Below are positions 18,182 through 26,351 of a DNA stretch of 64,000 nucleotides, in pieces; within the stretch, counting starts at the first letter, position 1, and the number at the start of each line of letters is the position of its first letter. This stretch comes from JBOGOC01 sp050747525. GTDB lineage: Bacteria; Acidobacteriota; Polarisedimenticolia; JACPZX01; DASXTC01. Where the stretch lies: NCBI GenBank assembly GCA_050747525.1, contig JBOGOC010000066.1, positions 62,001 to 126,000 on the forward strand. The letters are read 5' to 3'. Both the position numbers and the translations under genes were made by a program. The notes under the pieces were generated by a model. The model did no database searches. It saw only the letters and a list, made by a program, of their open reading frames with translations, and had not been told where the DNA came from.

Positions 18182-19045
18182 TCAATCCCTCGCCGCGCGG
18201 GCGAGCCCCACGTAGGCCCAGACCGCACCGGCGCCGAGGGCCGCGAAGGCCGCCACCGACAGCACGAACGATGCGTCGACGCCCGACTCCCAGATCAGGG
18301 CGGGCGGCTCTGGGGTGAGCTGCCACTCCGGCTGACCGGTCGCCCACAGGCGGCCGAGCGAGAACACATCGCCTCCCGCGTGCAGGACGATCCCGGGAAG
18401 GATGGAGTTGGTGGCCCAGGCCAGTCCGCCATACACCGCGGTGACGGCAAGGTAGAACGGCAGCATCGCCAGCACCGATCCTGGATGGTGGTTGTAGTGG
18501 CCGAGGCCGAACAGGGCGCCGTTCACCAGAATCGCCACGACCACTCCGTGCCGCCGCTCGATGGGGCCCTGCATGTAGCCGCGGAACCCCGCCTCCTCCA
18601 CCACGCCGGCCACAATCGAGGCCATGAGCAGCAGCATGAACACCGTCGGGAACGGCATCCCGGGAGGCGCCTCTATGGGCTGCGCTTCCTGCGGGAGCCT
18701 GACCAGGCGGCCCATGATGGCGAGCAGGGGGAGCAGAGCCGTGAGGCCGACGAGGCCGGCGCCCAGCGACATCCCCCAGAGGTCGCCGTTGAGGGGACGG
18801 GCGCGAAGGCACCTGCGCCGCGCCTCTCCGGTGCCGGGAGGCCAGCCGGCGCCGCCCAGCCAGACCCAGTAGATCCAGAGGTAGAGCGCCATAACCACGG
18901 CGGCCCAGGGGACCGCCGGGAGCACGCGCAGGTTCCACCCCGCCAGGAAGCTCCACGGGAGTATCCCCGCGGCCGCCACCACGAGTCCCGCCACCACCGC
19001 GCGCAGGAGAATGGGCATGAGGGCCCATGCTAGCCTGTCCCGCAT
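18182..19045 (-). CDS. CPBP-family intramembrane metalloprotease
   Basis: About 287 residues and eight membrane helices. It carries the CPBP (type II CAAX protease/bacteriocin-processing) motifs: EEAGFRGYMQ (the EExxxR motif), FGLGHYNHH for motif 2, and a further His in GIVLHAGGD. Members cleave or sort membrane-associated peptides; the substrate is unknown here. ATG 19045 is the most likely start and shares the palindrome CATG with the divergent gene; an internal Met at 19018 is an alternative. No strong Shine-Dalgarno is seen for either. Confidence 0.85.
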   Translation of the reverse strand: MRDRLAWALMPILLRAVVAGLVVAAAGILPWSFLAGWNLRVLPAVPWAAVVMALYLWIYWVWLGGAGWPPGTGEARRRCLRARPLNGDLWGMSLGAGLVGLTALLPLLAIMGRLVRLPQEAQPIEAPPGMPFPTVFMLLLMASIVAGVVEEAGFRGYMQGPIERRHGVVVAILVNGALFGLGHYNHHPGSVLAMLPFYLAVTAVYGGLAWATNSILPGIVLHAGGDVFSLGRLWATGQPEWQLTPEPPALIWESGVDASFVLSVAAFAALGAGAVWAYVGLARAARD

Positions 19046-19841
19046 GACGCCTGCCCTCTCGATCGCCGCGGCGCAGACCGTCCCGGTGCGGGGGGCCGTG
19101 GACGCGAACCTCGAGCAGCACCTTCGGCTGGCCGGCATTGCCGCGCGGGAACGTGCCCAGGTGGTCGTCTTTCCCGAGCTCTCGCTCACGGGCTACGAGC
19201 TGGATCTCGCCCGCGATCTGGCCTTCTCGCAGACCGATCCCCGGCTGGCACCTCTCGTGGAGATGGCCGCTTCGTCGTCCCTGATCCTCATCGTGGGGGC
19301 CCCCGTCCGTATGGGGCCGCTCCTCCACATCGGAGCGTTCATCATCCACCCGGACCGCGCGGTCGACGTCTACACCAAGCATCATCTGGGAGCCTTCTCG
19401 AGCCGCGCGGCGGTGGACGGCAGCGTCCCGCCGGCGGAGGCCACCGTCTTCCACCCCGGAACATTGAACCCGCTGGTCCGCATCGGGGGCTCAATGGCGG
19501 CGGTGGCGGTGTGCGCCGACACGGGTCGCCCCTCTCACTCCGAAGCGGCGGCCGGACGGGGCGCGCGCGTCTACCTGGCCAGCATGTTCGTCATTCCATC
19601 CGACTTCGAGCCGGAGGTCGCGAACCTGCAGGCGTGCGCCGCCCGGCACTCCATGGCCGTCGTGCTGTCGAACTACGGAGGACCTTCGGGCGGGCTGGCG
19701 TCCGGCGGGCGAAGCGCGATCTGGTCCGCTGCGGGCGAGCGCCTGGCTCAGCTGGACAGGGCCGGGGCCGGCGTGGTCGTGGCCGCGGAGACCGGCGCGG
19801 GCTGGCGTACCCGGACGTTCATGCTCGACGGGCGGGGCTGA
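19044..19841 (+). CDS. Carbon-nitrogen hydrolase (nitrilase superfamily)
   Basis: A 265-residue protein with the complete nitrilase-superfamily triad: Glu45 in FPELSLTGY, Lys112 in VYTKHHL and Cys157 in VAVCADTGRPSH. It hydrolyses a C-N bond of an amide or nitrile in the cytoplasm; the exact substrate is unknown. The ATG at 19044 was preferred over an upstream in-frame start at 19011 because the family begins a few residues before SIAAAQT and because the upstream frame overlaps the divergent gene more. Its stop lies one base from the stop of the convergent cysteine synthase-like gene. Confidence 0.9.
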   Translation: MTPALSIAAAQTVPVRGAVDANLEQHLRLAGIAARERAQVVVFPELSLTGYELDLARDLAFSQTDPRLAPLVEMAASSSLILIVGAPVRMGPLLHIGAFIIHPDRAVDVYTKHHLGAFSSRAAVDGSVPPAEATVFHPGTLNPLVRIGGSMAAVAVCADTGRPSHSEAAAGRGARVYLASMFVIPSDFEPEVANLQACAARHSMAVVLSNYGGPSGGLASGGRSAIWSAAGERLAQLDRAGAGVVVAAETGAGWRTRTFMLDGRG

Positions 19842-19842
19842 C

Positions 19843-20775
19843 TCAGGACGGACGCTGCTTCCCGTACACGTCGGTGTTCAGGTACTTCAGGCCCGAGTCG
19901 ACCATCAGCGTGACCACGGTGGCCTCCGGTCCCATCCGCTCCGCGACTCGAATGGCGGCCACCACGTTGGCCCCCGAGGACGTCCCCGCGAAGAGAGCCT
20001 CCTCCCGCGCCAGGCGCCTGGTCATCTCCTTCGCGTCGCCGGTCGTGACGGCCTGGATTTCGTCCACCACGGACGCGTCCCACAGCGGGGGCGTGTAGCC
20101 GATGCCGACCCCTTCGATCTTGTGCGGCCCGGGTTGTCCCCCCAGCAGCACCGACGACTCGGCGGGCTCGACCGCCACGATCCTGACCCCCGGCTTGTGC
20201 CGCTTGAGGACGGTGCCTACCCCGCGCGACGACGCCCCCGTCCCCACGCAGTGCACGAACGCGTCGACCTTCCCGCTCGTCTGGGTCCAGATCTCCTCGC
20301 CCAGCGGATGGTAGCCGGCGATGCTGTCCTGGTTGTTGAGCTGGTCGGTCCAGTACGTGCGGGGCCTGCGGCTCAGGCCGCGGGCCGTCTCGATCATCTC
20401 CAGGATCAGCTTCCTGGTGGTGAGCCCCCCTTCGCTCGGGACCAGGGTCAGCTCGGCGCCCAGGGCCGCCATCTGATCCAGCTTCTCTTTGCTGAAGGCA
20501 TCGGAGCTGACGATGTGGATGCCGTATCCCCTGGCGGCGCACACGAACGCCAGCGAGGCCCCCGTGCTCCCTCCCGTGTACTCGATGACGGTGTCTCCGG
20601 GCTTCAGCCGGCCGTCCTCTTCGGCCCGCGAGAGCACGGCGTGCGCCATCCGGTCCTTGACGCTGCCGGTGGGGTTCTCCCACTCCAGCTTCACGAAGAC
20701 GCTCGCGCATCCGCGGGGCACCACCTTGCGGAGCCGCACCATGGAGGTGTTGCCGATAGCGTCGAGGATGTTCAC
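19843..20775 (-). CDS. PLP-dependent cysteine synthase family protein
   Basis: A 310-residue fold-type II PLP enzyme. It shows AIGNTSMVRL at the N-terminus, the PLP lysine in NPTGSVKDRM (about Lys40), the phosphate/substrate loop EYTGGSTGASLA, and GTSSGANVVAA near the C-terminus. It resembles O-acetylserine sulfhydrylase/cystathionine beta-synthase-type enzymes; the exact substrate cannot be assigned. The start is GTG 20775, overlapping the stop of the membrane-anchored propeller gene as GTGA, so translation is probably coupled. Confidence 0.9.
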   Translation of the reverse strand: MNILDAIGNTSMVRLRKVVPRGCASVFVKLEWENPTGSVKDRMAHAVLSRAEEDGRLKPGDTVIEYTGGSTGASLAFVCAARGYGIHIVSSDAFSKEKLDQMAALGAELTLVPSEGGLTTRKLILEMIETARGLSRRPRTYWTDQLNNQDSIAGYHPLGEEIWTQTSGKVDAFVHCVGTGASSRGVGTVLKRHKPGVRIVAVEPAESSVLLGGQPGPHKIEGVGIGYTPPLWDASVVDEIQAVTTGDAKEMTRRLAREEALFAGTSSGANVVAAIRVAERMGPEATVVTLMVDSGLKYLNTDVYGKQRPS

Positions 20776-22508
20776 GGCACGGGCAGCCGGAACGCCGCCA
20801 TCTCCTGGCTGTTGCGCGCCAGCAGGACGCCGCCGGCCAGCACCGGGTGGTTCCAGGTCTTGCCCTCGATCCCCGGCACGCGCGCCAGCTCGGTGAACTT
20901 CTCGGTGTCGGCCTGGACCAGCGCCAGCTCGCCCCGCTCCGAAAGCACCAGCAGCAGATCCTGATCGGGCAGCAGCAGGAGCTGTCCGTGGCCGAAGCGC
21001 CCCCCCTTCCACTTGCGCTGGCCGTCCTTGACGTCGATGCACGACAGGATGCCGCCGTCGAAGCCGAACGCGTGGCCCTGGTGAACGACGAAGTCGTTGA
21101 AGTAGGGCTTCAGCCCGGTGGAGATCCAGCGCTCCTCGACCTTCCAGCCGGCGCCTCCATGCGCGACCGCGATGCGGCGCATGCCGGTTCCCGCGAAATC
21201 GGCATCGTGCATCAGAAGATCGCCTTCCGCGGTCAGCGCCGGCTGCACGATGCGGGGACCCGGCGGCTGAGGCTTGTAATCCCAGAGCAGCTGGCCATCG
21301 GCCGGCGCGAGGCTGGTGGCCCCGGTCGAGGTCAACAGCAGGATCTGGGAGACCCCGCCGATGGTCAGGAGGTGCGGCGAGCTGTAGCCGCCCCCGCCGT
21401 TGGGACCGATCCAGCGCTTCTCGCCCGTCTCGCGATCGTAGCCGGCGAGCGTGCCGGAGGCGGCCACGACCACCACGTCGTCGACCACCAGCGGCGAGCT
21501 GGAGAAGCCCCACATCGGGATCTGCCTTTCCGTGTCGGCCGCCGCGTTGCGCGACCACACGACGGTCCCGTCACGGGCGTCGAGGGCGTTCAGGATGCCG
21601 GTCGCGCCGAACGTGTATGCGCGGCCATTGCTGAGCGTCGGCGTGCTGCGCGGGCCTGCGCCGGCATTCGACTCGTAGAAGCGGGTCGGGTCGCGGTGCT
21701 TCCAGACCGGCTCGCCCGTGGACACTCTGTAGCAGGCCACCACCTCGTCGTCGCCGTTCTGTTCCTGCGTGTACATGAGGTCGCCGTGGACCGCGAAGGA
21801 CGACCAGCCCGGCCCGACGGGCCGGCGCCACAGCTCGACCGGCGGAGACGCGGACCAGTCGGTCCCGATCCGCACGCCATGAAGGATGCTGTCGCGGTCC
21901 GGTCCCCGGAAGCCGGGCCAGTCGGCGCCCGTGCCCTCCGCCTCCGGCGCCGCCCCCAGCGGCACGGCCTCGGCGGCCGCGTGGGCCATGAGTCTTTCCT
22001 CGGAGGTCTCCGTCCACCGCCAGTGCAGATCCGAGTCGGCGTCCCCGGTGAGGCCGTCGGTCCGTATGAGCGTGAACACGCAGCAGGCGACCAGGATGGC
22101 CACCACCAGGAAGGCGCGCCGAGGCCCGTCGGCGAGGTGGCGGCCGGTCACCGCCCAGACCACCAGGGCCACCCCCAGGATCGGGATGACGTAGATGAAG
22201 AACATCAACCCCATCATGCCGCCGCGGATCGACTGGTGGAGAATGAACGAGGTCCCGGCCACCGCCGCGACCATCAGCACGATGGCCCCCACGCGCTCGC
22301 GCCAGGGGACCCGGCTGAGGAAGGCCCACCACACCAGGATGACGAGGAGCCCGCACAGAATCCCGCCCATCACTCCCAGACCGGCCGCCTCGGACGAGAA
22401 CAGGGGCAGGATGAACCACAGCACACACTGCACCAGCACGAGGGCCACCCCGGGCCACAGCCGGAGCGGTCGCCGTGCACTCGGAACGTTTGCCTGCGCA
22501 CTGGACAT
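20772..22508 (-). CDS. Membrane-anchored PQQ-type beta-propeller protein
   Basis: A 578-residue protein. The first 160 residues contain about five hydrophobic helices (PGVALVLVQCVLWFILPLF, GGILCGLLVILVWWAFL and others). A periplasmic propeller follows, starting ADWPGFRGPDRDSI, with blades such as VSTGEPVWKH, DARDGTVVWS, DRETGEKRWI and DVKDGQRKWK. The topology resembles the membrane-anchored quinoprotein dehydrogenase type, but no catalytic signature is obvious. ATG 22508 was chosen because the membrane region begins there; the frame stays open further upstream but only antisense to the next gene. It overlaps the cysteine synthase-like gene by GTGA. Confidence 0.88.
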   Translation of the reverse strand: MSSAQANVPSARRPLRLWPGVALVLVQCVLWFILPLFSSEAAGLGVMGGILCGLLVILVWWAFLSRVPWRERVGAIVLMVAAVAGTSFILHQSIRGGMMGLMFFIYVIPILGVALVVWAVTGRHLADGPRRAFLVVAILVACCVFTLIRTDGLTGDADSDLHWRWTETSEERLMAHAAAEAVPLGAAPEAEGTGADWPGFRGPDRDSILHGVRIGTDWSASPPVELWRRPVGPGWSSFAVHGDLMYTQEQNGDDEVVACYRVSTGEPVWKHRDPTRFYESNAGAGPRSTPTLSNGRAYTFGATGILNALDARDGTVVWSRNAAADTERQIPMWGFSSSPLVVDDVVVVAASGTLAGYDRETGEKRWIGPNGGGGYSSPHLLTIGGVSQILLLTSTGATSLAPADGQLLWDYKPQPPGPRIVQPALTAEGDLLMHDADFAGTGMRRIAVAHGGAGWKVEERWISTGLKPYFNDFVVHQGHAFGFDGGILSCIDVKDGQRKWKGGRFGHGQLLLLPDQDLLLVLSERGELALVQADTEKFTELARVPGIEGKTWNHPVLAGGVLLARNSQEMAAFRLPVP

Positions 22509-22531
22509 GTGGGTCGCTCTCCACGGACATC

Positions 22532-23158
22532 CTACCAGAGGAATGGCACCAGCCGGTGCCGCACTCTGCGCCGGTACTCGGCATAGCCCGGCAGGTTCTT
22601 CGCGAGAAACCGTTCCTCGTCGAGGAGCCTCCAGAGCAGAAGGGGCGCCATCGCTGCCAGGACGGCAAGACCCCAGTACGAGCCGAGAGCCAGCGGAGTT
22701 CCCAGCAGATACAGCGACCCGCTCGCGTACATGGGATGCCGGACCACCGCGTACGGCCCCGTGGCGATCACCGTCTGGCCCTCGAAGAGCTCGATGGTGG
22801 CCGACGTGAAGGTGTTCTCCCGGTACACCCTGGCCACCAGGGCGAATCCCGCCGCCACGAGAAGGTCTCCCAGAACCACGATCCCCGCCGGCACGGACGA
22901 CCACCCGAAACGGTGATCCAGCGCCGGCACGACCAGCAGGGCCACGAATCCGGCCGACACGCCGACCATGATGAGCTTCTGCGCGGGGCGCTTCTCGGCG
23001 GCCGGCCCGCCGTGCATCCGGCGCTCGAGGAGGGCCGGATCCCTCCGCATGAGGTCGAGCGTCGTCAAGGCCGATGCTCCCGTGAAGATCGAGAGATAGA
23101 CCCAGGCCTGCCACCAGCGGATGGTCCCCGCGGGGACGAACAGCAGAAGGCCCATCAC
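22532..23158 (-). CDS. Isoprenylcysteine carboxyl methyltransferase-like membrane protein
   Basis: About 208 residues with five or six helices and the C-terminal motif TGPYAVVRHPMYAS followed by EERFLAKNLPGYAEYRRRV, typical of the ICMT/PEMT membrane methyltransferase family that uses S-adenosylmethionine. Homology-like sequence (SLPAKAWLSLAALAAV) continues upstream of the ATG, up to a CTG codon at 23206 that directly abuts the stop of the preceding gene. The true start could therefore be CTG 23206, GTG 23161 or ATG 23158. The substrate is unknown. Confidence 0.85.
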   Translation of the reverse strand: MMGLLLFVPAGTIRWWQAWVYLSIFTGASALTTLDLMRRDPALLERRMHGGPAAEKRPAQKLIMVGVSAGFVALLVVPALDHRFGWSSVPAGIVVLGDLLVAAGFALVARVYRENTFTSATIELFEGQTVIATGPYAVVRHPMYASGSLYLLGTPLALGSYWGLAVLAAMAPLLLWRLLDEERFLAKNLPGYAEYRRRVRHRLVPFLW

Positions 23159-23206
23159 GGCGGCGAGCGCGGCGAGCGAGAGCCACGCTTTCGCAGGGAG
23201 ACTCAG

Positions 23207-23821
23207 CTAGTCCTCGTCCCTGTAGAAGAAGTAGTCGGCGGTGTAGGGAACGAACGTTCTCGAGCCCACGTCCGCCGCCTGGGTGCAGCCGGTCGGGGGC
23301 GCCACCCCTCCCGTGGTGTTGACGCGGTGGATGGCGGTGGCTTCCGACAGCGTATCGCTACCGGTCGGCTCATCCTCGTCGCCAACGACGTCCAGTATGA
23401 GCCATGGAATCGCGCCCGGGGCGACGAAGTTGGGGTCGGAGGAGCTGGCCGTGGCGAATGCCCAGACGGCGCTCGTGTCCCGCGAGTGCTGCCATGTGGC
23501 CCGGGCCAGGCCGCTCTCGTCCGGGTTCGGGCTGAGGAAGTGGGTGATGATCTGCCTCCCGCCCTCGCCGAACAGCGTGGCCTGCGGACCGAAGAGGGTC
23601 CAGGCGAACCCGACCGCGGATGGCAGGCAGATGTAGTTCTGGGTGCCGATCGCATGTCCCGCGAGGAACGCTTCGGTCCCGGCCGGCGCCGGAATCCCCG
23701 GCGGCACGGGCGGAGGGGTGATGGCGTCCGGGCGGGCCGCCTGCGGCGACGGCACCGAGAGCAACATGGCGAGAGCGGCGGCGCACCCGGTGCGCGCGAT
23801 CCCTGCGTTGACGACCCTCAT
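23207..23821 (-). CDS. DUF3455 domain secreted protein
   Basis: A 204-residue protein with a signal peptide (CAAALAMLLSVPSPQAA). A domain recognised as DUF3455 follows: GTQNYICLP, WTLFGPQATLF, TWQHSRDTSAVWA, and the conserved tail with NTTGG and a cysteine in GCTQAADVGSRTFVPYTADY. The two conserved cysteines suggest a disulfide. The function is unknown. GAAGGAGA precedes the ATG. The stop TAG is directly followed by the candidate CTG start of the methyltransferase. Confidence 0.88.
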   Translation of the reverse strand: MRVVNAGIARTGCAAALAMLLSVPSPQAARPDAITPPPVPPGIPAPAGTEAFLAGHAIGTQNYICLPSAVGFAWTLFGPQATLFGEGGRQIITHFLSPNPDESGLARATWQHSRDTSAVWAFATASSSDPNFVAPGAIPWLILDVVGDEDEPTGSDTLSEATAIHRVNTTGGVAPPTGCTQAADVGSRTFVPYTADYFFYRDED

Positions 23822-23870
23822 GCTCTTCTCCTTCGCGCCCTGTGCGCGGGCTGCAGCCGCCCGTATGGCA

Positions 23871-24929
23871 TCAATGGGCGACCAGGTTCTCCTTCACGAT
23901 CTCCGGCCTGAAACTGAACACGGCGGGGTTCCCCGGGTCGACGGTTCCCCGCACCCAGTGCGTGTCGGGATAGCCGAACGTCTCCACCCGCGTGAAGTTC
24001 TCGATGATGCGGCGGCTGGTGGCGCCCACCAGAGGCTTGTCGATGCGAAACACGTGGGTGTCGCCGTGCACGTAGACCACCGGCCTGCCGTAGGCCAGGA
24101 CCTCCTTCTCCAGAGCCGCCAGGAAGCCGTCGAAGCCGGTCACCCGTCTTCGTTCCGGCGAATCGATCCCCAGCCCGCCCAGCATGTACCTCTGCTGCAT
24201 GTTGGCCGGCCAGGAGTTCTCGAACTGGGGGTCGGCCTGCGCGATGATCATGAGCGCCCGGCTTCCTCCGCTCCTCGCCAGATCGAAGGCCTGTTTCATC
24301 CAGGCGATGCTGGCCTCGCTGCGCGCCGCGTGCTCCGCGTCCATCTGGGGCGTGCGTCCGAGGTTGTCGTTGCTCCCCACCACCTGCATCGTGACGAACA
24401 GGACGCCCTCCTGGCGCCACCGGACATTCTCCCGGAACGCAGCGTACCGGGGCTCCTGGCTCTGGCGCGTCAGCTGCAGGGTGCGCTGGCCGAGGCTGCG
24501 GTCTCCCTGGAAGAACATCTGGCGGAGCTTCGCCAGCCTCTCCATCGGATCGTATGGGCGCGGCTTCGCCCGATGGCAGTCGGTCCAGTCGTTGTCTCCG
24601 GGCACCAGGATGAAGGGATGTCTCGAGGCCCTGGCCAGACGGACCCGGTCCTCAAAGGCCTCGTCGCTGCACGGGGGGCGGCCGCCGAGCTCCTCGGACC
24701 ACGCCGCGCCATCGAACCAGAAGTCGCCGACGTGGGCGACGAAGGCCAGGTCAGCGGCGTCCATGTCCTTCATGAGGTGAGCGAACTCCCGCTCCTGCCT
24801 GGCGTCATACGGCATGTCCCCTATGAGCCCGAACTCGAACCTGCCCCCGTCGCTTCCCTTGTCCGCCCGTGCGGCGGAGTACCCGGAAATCAGGAGCATG
24901 ACGCAGCAGCAGAGAATCACGTTCCGCAT
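23871..24929 (-). CDS. Secreted calcineurin-like metallophosphoesterase
   Basis: A 352-residue protein with an N-terminal hydrophobic signal (cysteine-rich, possibly a lipoprotein-like segment). The metallophosphoesterase metal-binding series is present: GDMPY in place of DxH, HVGDFWF, GDNDWTD, and a late YVHGDTHVF. It is predicted to be a periplasmic phosphomonoesterase or phosphodiesterase with two metals. The first motif departs from the canonical DxH, so activity needs testing. GGAGGAG lies ahead of the ATG. It sits in a run of minus-strand genes with no evident shared pathway. Confidence 0.85.
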   Translation of the reverse strand: MRNVILCCCVMLLISGYSAARADKGSDGGRFEFGLIGDMPYDARQEREFAHLMKDMDAADLAFVAHVGDFWFDGAAWSEELGGRPPCSDEAFEDRVRLARASRHPFILVPGDNDWTDCHRAKPRPYDPMERLAKLRQMFFQGDRSLGQRTLQLTRQSQEPRYAAFRENVRWRQEGVLFVTMQVVGSNDNLGRTPQMDAEHAARSEASIAWMKQAFDLARSGGSRALMIIAQADPQFENSWPANMQQRYMLGGLGIDSPERRRVTGFDGFLAALEKEVLAYGRPVVYVHGDTHVFRIDKPLVGATSRRIIENFTRVETFGYPDTHWVRGTVDPGNPAVFSFRPEIVKENLVAH

Positions 24930-24944
24930 GCCATCTCCTCCGAC

Positions 24945-25385
24945 TTACCTCCGCATGGCCAGGAGCAGGACGCCCCCGCAGACCAGGACGACGCCCAGCC
25001 ATTCGCGCCCGCTGGGGCGCTCACCGAGAAATGCCGCCGCGAAGATCGCGACCAGAACGACGCTCAGCTTGTCGACCGGAGCCACCTTGGACGCCTCGCC
25101 CACCTTGAGCGCCCGGAAGTAGGCGAACCACGAAGCCCCCGTGGCCAGGCCGGAGAGCGAAAGGAAAATAAGCGATCTGGACGGCAGGCTGGCCGGGCTG
25201 CGCCACTTGCCCATCACAGCGACCAGCATCGCCAGCACGACCAGGATGATCCCGGTGCGCAGCAGCGTGGCGTAGTCCGGGTCGACGTCCTCGAGGCCGA
25301 TCTTCGCGAAGATGGCCGTCAGCGCCGCGAAGACCGCCGAGAGGAGCGCCCAGACGAGCCATCCCTGTGACGTGTCATACGTCAT
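24945..25385 (-). CDS. EamA-family membrane protein (single unit)
   Basis: A 146-residue protein with about five helices and typical EamA sequence: FAALTAIFAKIGLEDVDPD at the N-terminus, GLATGASWFAYFRALKVGEA, and a final GVVLVCGGVLLLAM helix. It is a single EamA unit of the DMT superfamily and probably works as a dimer. The ATG at 25385 overlaps the stop of the DUF4395 gene (ATGA), which supports this start over one five codons earlier and suggests coupling. Substrate unknown. Confidence 0.88.
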   Translation of the reverse strand: MTYDTSQGWLVWALLSAVFAALTAIFAKIGLEDVDPDYATLLRTGIILVVLAMLVAVMGKWRSPASLPSRSLIFLSLSGLATGASWFAYFRALKVGEASKVAPVDKLSVVLVAIFAAAFLGERPSGREWLGVVLVCGGVLLLAMRR

Positions 25386-25882
25386 TTCGTACGGGCCCAC
25401 GGCAGGGTCCTGTTTGCGAACTCACCCTGCCCCGTGAGAAGGAGGTATAGATAAGAGCCCAGGCAGAACCGCCCGAAGATCAGCGCCCCCAGAGCCCCCA
25501 GCAGGAGCGCCTCGATGGCCCAGGCCACGCCGCGCCAGCCCGCGAGCAGCGACAGCCCGATGGCGAGCATGAAGGTCCCCGCCATGGCCTGCGCGAACCG
25601 CCGGGGGGCAGGCGCAGGGCCCAGCAGCGGGAAACCTTTCGGTTTCACCGCCAGGACGTTGTAGAGGGCGTCGAACGGATTGAGCCGCGGCAGGGCGGCG
25701 TTCCACCAGAGGAGCGCCGTGAGACCGAGGAACCAGCGCCACGACTGGAAGAGCACGCCCGCCAGGACCAGGGCCCCGAGGAGCCGCGGCTGCCACATCA
25801 TGGCCGGGTACTGGAGGGCACAGTCATCGGGTGAAGCGTTCCTGAGGCCCTGCTGCCGGACGAAGTTCACTTCGGCGGTCAT
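25382..25882 (-). CDS. DUF4395-like membrane protein
   Basis: A 166-residue protein with four hydrophobic segments and the DUF4395 pattern: N-terminal NFVRQQGLRNAS, PAPRRFAQAMAGTFML in the centre and a C-terminal GRFCLGSYLYLL, where the family often has a CxxC-like pair; only one cysteine remains here. Function unknown. The stop overlaps the start of the downstream EamA gene (ATGA). Confidence 0.8.
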   Translation of the reverse strand: MTAEVNFVRQQGLRNASPDDCALQYPAMMWQPRLLGALVLAGVLFQSWRWFLGLTALLWWNAALPRLNPFDALYNVLAVKPKGFPLLGPAPAPRRFAQAMAGTFMLAIGLSLLAGWRGVAWAIEALLLGALGALIFGRFCLGSYLYLLLTGQGEFANRTLPWARTK

Positions 25883-25948
25883 TCGATCGTCTCCAGCACG
25901 TCGGCCGGCGCCTCGGGCCCCCCGACCAGTTTACCCCTCCGGCCGCGG

Positions 25949-26320
25949 CTACACGTGCTGATCGACGAGGATCGTGTTGCCGTCAGGGTCCACGGCCATG
26001 AAGCTGGCGGGGCCCGTCGTGCTCTCGTCCGCCTCGTTCATCAGCTGCACACCCTGCGCCTTCAGGCGGCGCTGCAGCTCGCGCACGTCCGTGAACGTGT
26101 CCAGCTTCCGTGCGTTGCTGTCCCATCCGGGGTTGAAGGTCAGGATGTTCTTGTCGAACATGCCCTGGAAGAGGCCGATGACATGATCGCCGTTCTTCAG
26201 GATCACCCAGTTTTGAGCGGGGTCCCCGCCGAAGACCTTGAACCCGAACTTCTCGTAGAATTTCTTCGAGGCATCGAGGTTCTTGACGGCCAGGCTGACC
26301 GAGAAATTGCCCAGTTCCAT
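25949..26320 (-). CDS. VOC (glyoxalase/bleomycin-resistance) family protein
   Basis: A 123-residue protein with the beta-alpha-beta-beta-beta repeat: FSVSLAVKNLDASKKFYEKF at the N-terminus and PASFMAVDPDGNTILVDQH at the C-terminus, which supplies the DPDGN turn usual in the family. Probable metal-binding dioxygenase-, lyase- or resistance-type fold; substrate unknown. GAGGAGGAA precedes the ATG. Confidence 0.9.
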   Translation of the reverse strand: MELGNFSVSLAVKNLDASKKFYEKFGFKVFGGDPAQNWVILKNGDHVIGLFQGMFDKNILTFNPGWDSNARKLDTFTDVRELQRRLKAQGVQLMNEADESTTGPASFMAVDPDGNTILVDQHV

Positions 26321-26351
26321 GCGTTCCTCCTCTGTCTGCTGTGCAGACGCT

